From: Candidatus Bathyarchaeota archaeon
GTDB taxonomy: Archaea; Thermoproteota; Bathyarchaeia; Bathyarchaeales; DTEX01
Direction of reading: 5' to 3'
DNA length: 26,941 bases
NCBI GenBank assembly: GCA_003601725.1
Contig: PIYJ01000004.1
Coordinates: 1-26,941, forward strand
Part shown: positions 22,894-26,941 of the stretch, in pieces
How positions within the stretch are numbered: the stretch's first letter is position 1
How the letters are laid out: each line of letters opens with the position of its first letter
Translations under genes and position numbers: made by a program
Notes under the pieces: model-generated
What the model saw: only the letters and a program-made list of their open reading frames with translations
What the model was told of the DNA's origin: nothing
The model's database searches: none

Positions 22894-23490
22894 TTATAGT
22901 TCTCGGATTCCCTCTAGTATATACTCGACTGCAATAGCCGCTATTATGAGAGCCATCACCCTTGAGATGACAAGGGATCCTGATCTTCCCAGCAATCGGT
23001 AGATCGGGTCGATGAATCTCAGCGTTATCCAAACTATGAAAAATACTATTAGAACGGAGATCACCGTTATCGCAACATTGAATATGCGGATATTCAGAAT
23101 AGTTGTGGTTATGGCCCCCGGGCCTACTAAGAGCGGGATTGCAATCGGCACTGTTCCCACGCTTTCAGGGGAGCCTCTGGTTTCCTCCCAGCTGCCCGTA
23201 ATAAGCATCTTCACCGCTATCAACAGGAGAAGTATGCCTCCCGCAATCATGAAGCTCTGCATCGAGACCCCGAAGAGAATGAATATTTGTTGCCCAACCA
23301 GCGCGAAGGCCAACAGCAAAATAACACCCGTCACAGTGGCTGTCTGGAAAGTTTTTCTTCTCTCCTTTTCACTCATCTTCTCTGTTAGGCTGATTAATAT
23401 TGGAATGTTACCTAAAGGATCAACAATAATGAATAGTGAAACTACTGCTCTGATGAGGTCTGGAATCGAAGATAAAAACGCTTCATACAT
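22894..23490 (-). CDS. MarC family integral membrane protein
   Basis: This 198-residue protein has six membrane helices. The MarC signature is visible: LFIIVDPLGNIPILISLT (about 19-36), near-identical to the family N-terminal motif, and TVPIAIPLLVGPGAITTTI (about 113-131) for the second repeat. Length is typical. The function is unsettled: the name comes from the E. coli multiple-antibiotic-resistance region, but resistance by MarC itself is not supported, and amino-acid or peptide export has been suggested for relatives. The ATG at 23490 starts the first helix region directly. It is convergent with the small helical gene and divergent from the KaiC-like gene. Confidence 0.92.
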   Translation of the reverse strand: MYEAFLSSIPDLIRAVVSLFIIVDPLGNIPILISLTEKMSEKERRKTFQTATVTGVILLLAFALVGQQIFILFGVSMQSFMIAGGILLLLIAVKMLITGSWEETRGSPESVGTVPIAIPLLVGPGAITTTILNIRIFNVAITVISVLIVFFIVWITLRFIDPIYRLLGRSGSLVISRVMALIIAAIAVEYILEGIREL

Positions 23491-23703
23491 AATTGAATAT
23501 TTTAGGAGAACTTATGTATAAACCCCCATGCTACGGGGAGGATAACCCTTATTCTTCCAGAAATCTTTCAGAAATAACGTGGAGACTTGTAAATATTTAT
23601 TTCATTTAGTCGAATAAGAATGAACAAATAAAAATAAATATTTAAATATCGATGGAGAAGATTGTCAACAGGTCCGGGAGGCCCGCAATGGCGGTGAGGA
23701 TCC

Positions 23704-25113
23704 ATGGACCAAATGCTTGTTCCTTCGGGTTTAGAGGGGGTTGATTTGATCTTTGGCGGAGGTTTTAAGAAGGGAAGTTTAGTTATTGTGGCTGGTAATC
23801 CAGGTACGGGAAAGACTGTTTTTTCCGCCGGCTGGCTTCATCAGGGAGCTGTTGAATTTAATGAACCCGGTGTTTATGTGAGCTTTGCTGAGGATCGTGA
23901 GGCTTTCTATGATAATATGAAAGGCTTTGGATATGATTTTGAAAGGCTTGAAGCTGAAGGAAAATTCCAATTTCTCGATTTACTTACCGTGAAGCAGGAA
24001 GGAATCTCAGATGTCTTTAACTGGATTGTGGACAAAATCTACTCCTTAAAGGCTAAAAGGCTCGTTATAGACTCTTTCTCAGCTCTTGCTCAAGCCTTCG
24101 AGAAGCCGATAGATATGCGTTCATTTACGCATATCGTTCTAAGTAAGATACTGAGGAAAGCAGGATGCACGACTCTGCTCATTTTGGAGGTTCCGTATGG
24201 CGAAAGCAAAATTGGGTATGGAATAGAAGAATTCTTGGCGGATGCAGTTTTATTATTAAAGAGAAGAGAAGTTGACGACACGCCGCTTAGGGAACTTTCC
24301 ATCCTAAAGAATAGATGGTCTGAGATTACCCATCCAAACTACATCTTCACATTGAAGAATAGATTCCAAGTCTTCCTTCCGCTTATGATGAGTGATATTA
24401 AACAGCCTGTTGGAAAATATAGGGTGATCCCTCACAAAGAGGATGCTTACTCAACGGGCATAGAGGACCTCGATCTGATGCTGGGCGGGTCTTTCCGTAG
24501 AGGGGGCTATAATCTCCTAGAGATAGAGAAGGACGTTGCATTCCCACTTGAACGTTTGATCTGTCCGACATCGTGCAACTTCCTAAACCAAGGATACGGC
24601 GTTTTGATTCTTCCACCTCAGGGAATAAGTGCGCTTACCGTCAAGAAGGCGATAATCCCCTTTGTAGATCAGAAATATCACGAAAACATCCTCATAACTG
24701 ATTTTAAGAAGGAAGATGAAAAGATTATTGTCTTGAATGGAAAATCGCTTGAAGGCGATATGGAAAAAATATGGGATGTGATTTCTGAGTTAAGAGCGAA
24801 GACTGGAAAACCAGTCTTTTCAATAATCGGCTTCGACACGATAGAGTATAACTATGGGGAAAGAGAAGCCTTGAAGATACTGGGGGAAGATATTGCTCGG
24901 ATAAGAAACAACGGGGATCTAAGGCTTAACATTATAAGACCGACTGTTCATGTCTCAAATCAGCTCGAAGCTCTATCAGACGTCCATCTTAGGGTGGAAA
25001 TGATCCACGGCGCTTTGTTTATTAGAGGAATAAAACCCAAGACTCCCTTCTTAAACGTTAGTTTGAAGACATGTAAGGATTACTCGGAAGTTAAATTGAC
25101 ACCTGTGATATGA
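23704..25113 (+). CDS. KaiC/RAD55-like ATPase with a degenerate second domain
   Basis: This 469-residue protein contains two RecA-fold halves. The first (about 1-235) is a complete KaiC-like domain: Walker A GNPGTGKT (31-38), SFAEDRE with the putative catalytic acidic residues (about 60-66) and Walker B RLVIDSFSAL (119-128). The second half starts again with STGIEDLDLMLGGSFRRGG (250-268), but where the P-loop should be it reads LLEIEKDVAF, with no GxxxxGKT, so it should not hydrolyse ATP. The architecture recalls KaiC doublets and GvpD-like regulators. It is probably a signalling or regulatory ATPase. Its input is unknown. GGTGAGG precedes the ATG at 23704 by five bases. The next gene abuts its stop codon. 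Confidence 0.88.
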   Translation: MDQMLVPSGLEGVDLIFGGGFKKGSLVIVAGNPGTGKTVFSAGWLHQGAVEFNEPGVYVSFAEDREAFYDNMKGFGYDFERLEAEGKFQFLDLLTVKQEGISDVFNWIVDKIYSLKAKRLVIDSFSALAQAFEKPIDMRSFTHIVLSKILRKAGCTTLLILEVPYGESKIGYGIEEFLADAVLLLKRREVDDTPLRELSILKNRWSEITHPNYIFTLKNRFQVFLPLMMSDIKQPVGKYRVIPHKEDAYSTGIEDLDLMLGGSFRRGGYNLLEIEKDVAFPLERLICPTSCNFLNQGYGVLILPPQGISALTVKKAIIPFVDQKYHENILITDFKKEDEKIIVLNGKSLEGDMEKIWDVISELRAKTGKPVFSIIGFDTIEYNYGEREALKILGEDIARIRNNGDLRLNIIRPTVHVSNQLEALSDVHLRVEMIHGALFIRGIKPKTPFLNVSLKTCKDYSEVKLTPVI

Positions 25114-25437
25114 ATGAAGAATAAACCTAAGAGAGAGGAATTGAAAAGGATGCTTCTAGAATCGATAGATGAGACCTTGAACATCCTTGGAGAATCAACT
25201 AAGAAGACCATCTTGTACTTCTTGAAACAAAACTATCAGATAGAAGAAAAAGAGATACTTGACAGCCCCGAGGCTTTCATTTCAGGCATCAGAGAAATCT
25301 TCGGAGAAGTAGGGAGCACGTTTCTAGAGAGCAGAATAATTGAGGCCTTGTATAGAAAAATGGGACTGATCGCTCCATCAACTTTAAGCTTTGAAGACGC
25401 CATAAAAAATGCAAGGAAACTTTATCTCGAGATCTAA
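25114..25437 (+). CDS. Small helical protein partnered with the KaiC-like ATPase
   Basis: This 107-residue protein starts at an ATG directly behind the TGA of the ATPase gene, so the two are translationally coupled. The core has the spacing L-N-I-L-G-E-S-T-K-K-T-I-L-Y-F-L (about 21-36), then IREIFGEVGSTFLESRIIEALYRKMGL (about 57-83). From memory this resembles the all-helical archaeal output domains named NitrOD5, found in signalling proteins of Thaumarchaeota and Bathyarchaeota; I cannot test it here. It has no membrane segment and no zinc site. It is probably an effector or adaptor of the ATPase. Otherwise unrecognised. Confidence 0.75.
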   Translation: MKNKPKREELKRMLLESIDETLNILGESTKKTILYFLKQNYQIEEKEILDSPEAFISGIREIFGEVGSTFLESRIIEALYRKMGLIAPSTLSFEDAIKNARKLYLEI

Positions 25438-25548
25438 ACCATTCTATCGCTTAATAATTAAGAAATTGAAAAATGGGGATTAAGCATTTCTCATCTTAGA
25501 TTGCTTCTAATGTTAAACTTGCGGTTAATCTAAGTTTCTTGGAAAAGT

Positions 25549-26451
25549 TCAGACTTGTAGATTTGGATTCTTCCAGAAGAGGTAAACTTTCGTTTCGGCA
25601 AGAACGGCTAATCGGCTTAAAACATTCGCTATGGCATGTAGATCTTGATTTTCAATCCATCTTTTGAATTCTTCCCTTTTCGGATACGCCTTCCCCGTCG
25701 CCATTAACCGTTTATACTGTCCAGTTCTTATCAAGGCATCTTTTATTTTACGCAGCTCATCAACAGTTAAAGATTGCAGCCTCTCAAAGTTATAATCCAC
25801 ACTGGTCAGCAAGTAACGTTTAAACCCCATCCTTTCTAAAGTCTCAACCGCCTGTAGAATTGGCTTATCAGGCTTCCTCTCGGCGATCTTTTCCATTCCA
25901 GCCTTTTCAAAGAATGGATTATATCGAGCCATAACGGCGATCGTCTCAACGTATCGACGGCCCGCTAACGGCAAAGTCTCCTTAACAAGACGGACACCCA
26001 ATCCGATGCTGCGATACTTCGGATGAAGCACAACGCGGCTTATTGACGCCACTTTCTGATTTACTTCTTTTAATGGAAGCCTCTTTCCCAAAGCCTGTCT
26101 TCTTCCAAAAACATTAGCAGGAGGCCAGCTGTAAAGGATAACACCCACTGTTTCACCATTTTTCCGTTTCAAGGCGAAGACCTTTAAGGGCGGCGGGGGA
26201 TGCCTACTGCTTCGGTAATGAAACTCCGCTAGACGTTTATAATCTTCTATGCTGCCTTCCACTATGCGTAGGCCCCGAGCTACGCTGCACGCCTCGTTTT
26301 TTCTGTTTGGATAGTATTTTATTCCGAGACGTTTCCCCCAGCCCTTATGGATGTGAACGCTGGGAGCTAAGTCCTCAAACAGATCGGTATGCGTCGTCGC
26401 TGCTAAAACCGCTTTTCCCATTCTTCTCGCCTGCTTCTGAACGTTGAAGGC
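25549..26451 (-). CDS. C-terminal half of a COG2401-like ABC ATPase-acetyltransferase (GNAT part), split off by a frameshift
   Basis: About 300 codons in a different phase from the ATPase part. The segment begins AFNVQKQARRMGKAVLAATTHTDL, which is the expected H-loop region and end of the ABC domain. A GNAT acetyltransferase domain follows, with VVLHPKYRSIGLGVRLVKE (about 169-187 of this piece) as the acetyl-CoA-binding motif A (R-x-x-G-x-G). A helical C-terminus ends KTKVYLFWKNP-like. If translated alone, the first in-phase ATG is at 26421. The frame stays open further upstream to 26601, but that part is out of phase with the ATPase and not real. Substrate unknown. Confidence 0.75.
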   Translation of the reverse strand, partial: AFNVQKQARRMGKAVLAATTHTDLFEDLAPSVHIHKGWGKRLGIKYYPNRKNEACSVARGLRIVEGSIEDYKRLAEFHYRSSRHPPPPLKVFALKRKNGETVGVILYSWPPANVFGRRQALGKRLPLKEVNQKVASISRVVLHPKYRSIGLGVRLVKETLPLAGRRYVETIAVMARYNPFFEKAGMEKIAERKPDKPILQAVETLERMGFKRYLLTSVDYNFERLQSLTVDELRKIKDALIRTGQYKRLMATGKAYPKREEFKRWIENQDLHAIANVLSRLAVLAETKVYLFWKNPNLQV

Positions 26452-26941
26452 CGATCTTAGCCGTATCTCTGTCGAGAGCCGCACAGAACTCATCCATAAT
26501 CCAGAATTGTGCCTTACTCTCGATAAGCTTCGCAATTTTATAGCGATACTTCTGCCCATCGCTGAGCTGCTCGTAGCTGCGTAGAAAGAGAAAGGCATCA
26601 TTCAAGCCGACTTTGCTGAGGAGCTCCAGCCCTTCCTCGAATGTTTCGCCAACGGTCTCTATGATTGGCTCCCCCAGCACAGGCTTTATCTCATCTATAT
26701 TGACAGCTGTTAGATTCAAGTCTCTTCTGATATCGTTCTCTAAGGCTCTGAGCAGAACGCTCTTTCCACTTCCGCTTTCCCCCGTGATGTAAACGATGTC
26801 CCGAGGGGTAATCTTCAACTCAACATCATCATAAATCGTGAATCTCCGCCTCGTATCCACACCGATCCCGAATGCCTCCGCAACCTTAATCGTCCGGGGA
26901 GAAACCTTAACACCCGTCTCATACGAAATGCTGATCAAGAA
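26375..26941 (-). CDS. N-terminal half of a COG2401-like ABC ATPase-acetyltransferase (partial, frameshifted)
   Basis: This is the ABC-type ATPase part of a protein that continues in another phase from about 26451. It shows Walker A TGESGSGKSVLL, EQLSDGQKYRYKIAKLIES (a signature-like LSxGQ) and Walker B FWIMDEFCAALDRDTA. In-phase reading past 26451 gives about 25 meaningless codons to a stop at 26375. The 5' end is cut by the window edge: the frame is open to 26941 and the TTG at 26936-26938 need not be the start. Such ATPase-GNAT fusions are known in archaea (COG2401) but of unknown function. Removing one G at 26449-26452 restores LDRDTAKI-AFNVQKQ in one frame. Confidence 0.75.
   Translation of the reverse strand, partial: FLISISYETGVKVSPRTIKVAEAFGIGVDTRRRFTIYDDVELKITPRDIVYITGESGSGKSVLLRALENDIRRDLNLTAVNIDEIKPVLGEPIIETVGETFEEGLELLSKVGLNDAFLFLRSYEQLSDGQKYRYKIAKLIESKAQFWIMDEFCAALDRDTAKIGLQRSEAGEKNGKSGFSSDDAYRSV

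Noticed and set aside
1..26941. CRISPR array or insertion sequence
   Set aside because: I saw no regularly spaced repeats, no transposase-like protein and no paired terminal repeats. The only mobile-element trace is the recombinase remnant near the tRNA.

Overview
The window is a piece of a moderately AT-rich archaeal chromosome. Supporting signs are an archaeal histone, the ribosomal proteins eS17 and eS30, an archaeosine tRNA-guanine transglycosylase, the NucS/EndoMS mismatch nuclease, a tRNA-Glu with an intron at the 37/38 position, a PAC2-family protein, KaiC/RAD55-like ATPases, TATA-type promoters, and many TTG/GTG starts preceded by purine-rich Shine-Dalgarno sites. eS30 together with a histone points to the TACK side (a Bathyarchaeia-like lineage is my best guess) rather than Euryarchaeota. 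This is inference from gene content, not a phylogeny.

Layout. 1-650: a decayed integration scar. It holds the C-terminal fragment of an archaeal tyrosine recombinase, interrupted by a TAG, lying directly behind the 3' end of the intron-bearing tRNA-Glu(CTC), plus a start-less membrane-peptide reading frame. 870-3180: information-processing genes (histone, eS17, NucS, a SAM methyltransferase, eS30). 3200-6920: a two-gene sugar or cyclitol module (Gfo/Idh/MocA dehydrogenase and TIM-barrel isomerase), a possible 47-residue protein and an MFS transporter. 7140-8700: tgtA without the usual C-terminal PUA domain. 8940-11227: a two-gene ABC-2 exporter. 11244-11922: an AbrB/PIN toxin-antitoxin pair. 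12122-13555: a GH29 alpha-L-fucosidase. 13749-14169: a broken small membrane gene and a zinc-ribbon fragment. 14315-16202: an OPA-like MFS carrier and a phosphoribosyltransferase. 16348-17047: a second vapBC pair (ribbon-helix-helix/PIN) with a perfect inverted repeat straddling its TATA box. 17339-21041: adenine deaminase, a PAC2 protein and two Hsp20 chaperones. 21233-23490: an ArsB/NhaD-type permease, a charged helical protein and a MarC-family protein. 23704-25437: a KaiC-like ATPase with a degenerate second half, abutting a small helical gene. 25549-26941: an ABC-type ATPase fused to a GNAT acetyltransferase (COG2401-like), carrying an apparent frameshift and cut by the window edge.

How the genes fit together. 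Adenine deaminase and the phosphoribosyltransferase fit purine salvage. The fucosidase, the dehydrogenase/isomerase pair and the MFS carriers fit use of plant- or polysaccharide-derived sugars. PAC2 with two Hsp20 proteins forms a protein quality-control cluster. The KaiC-like ATPase with its abutting small helical protein looks like a signalling pair with unknown input and output and is the best candidate for an undescribed system. Several loci are broken (integrase, small membrane gene, zinc-ribbon fragment, COG2401 gene), so some of these breaks could be assembly errors.
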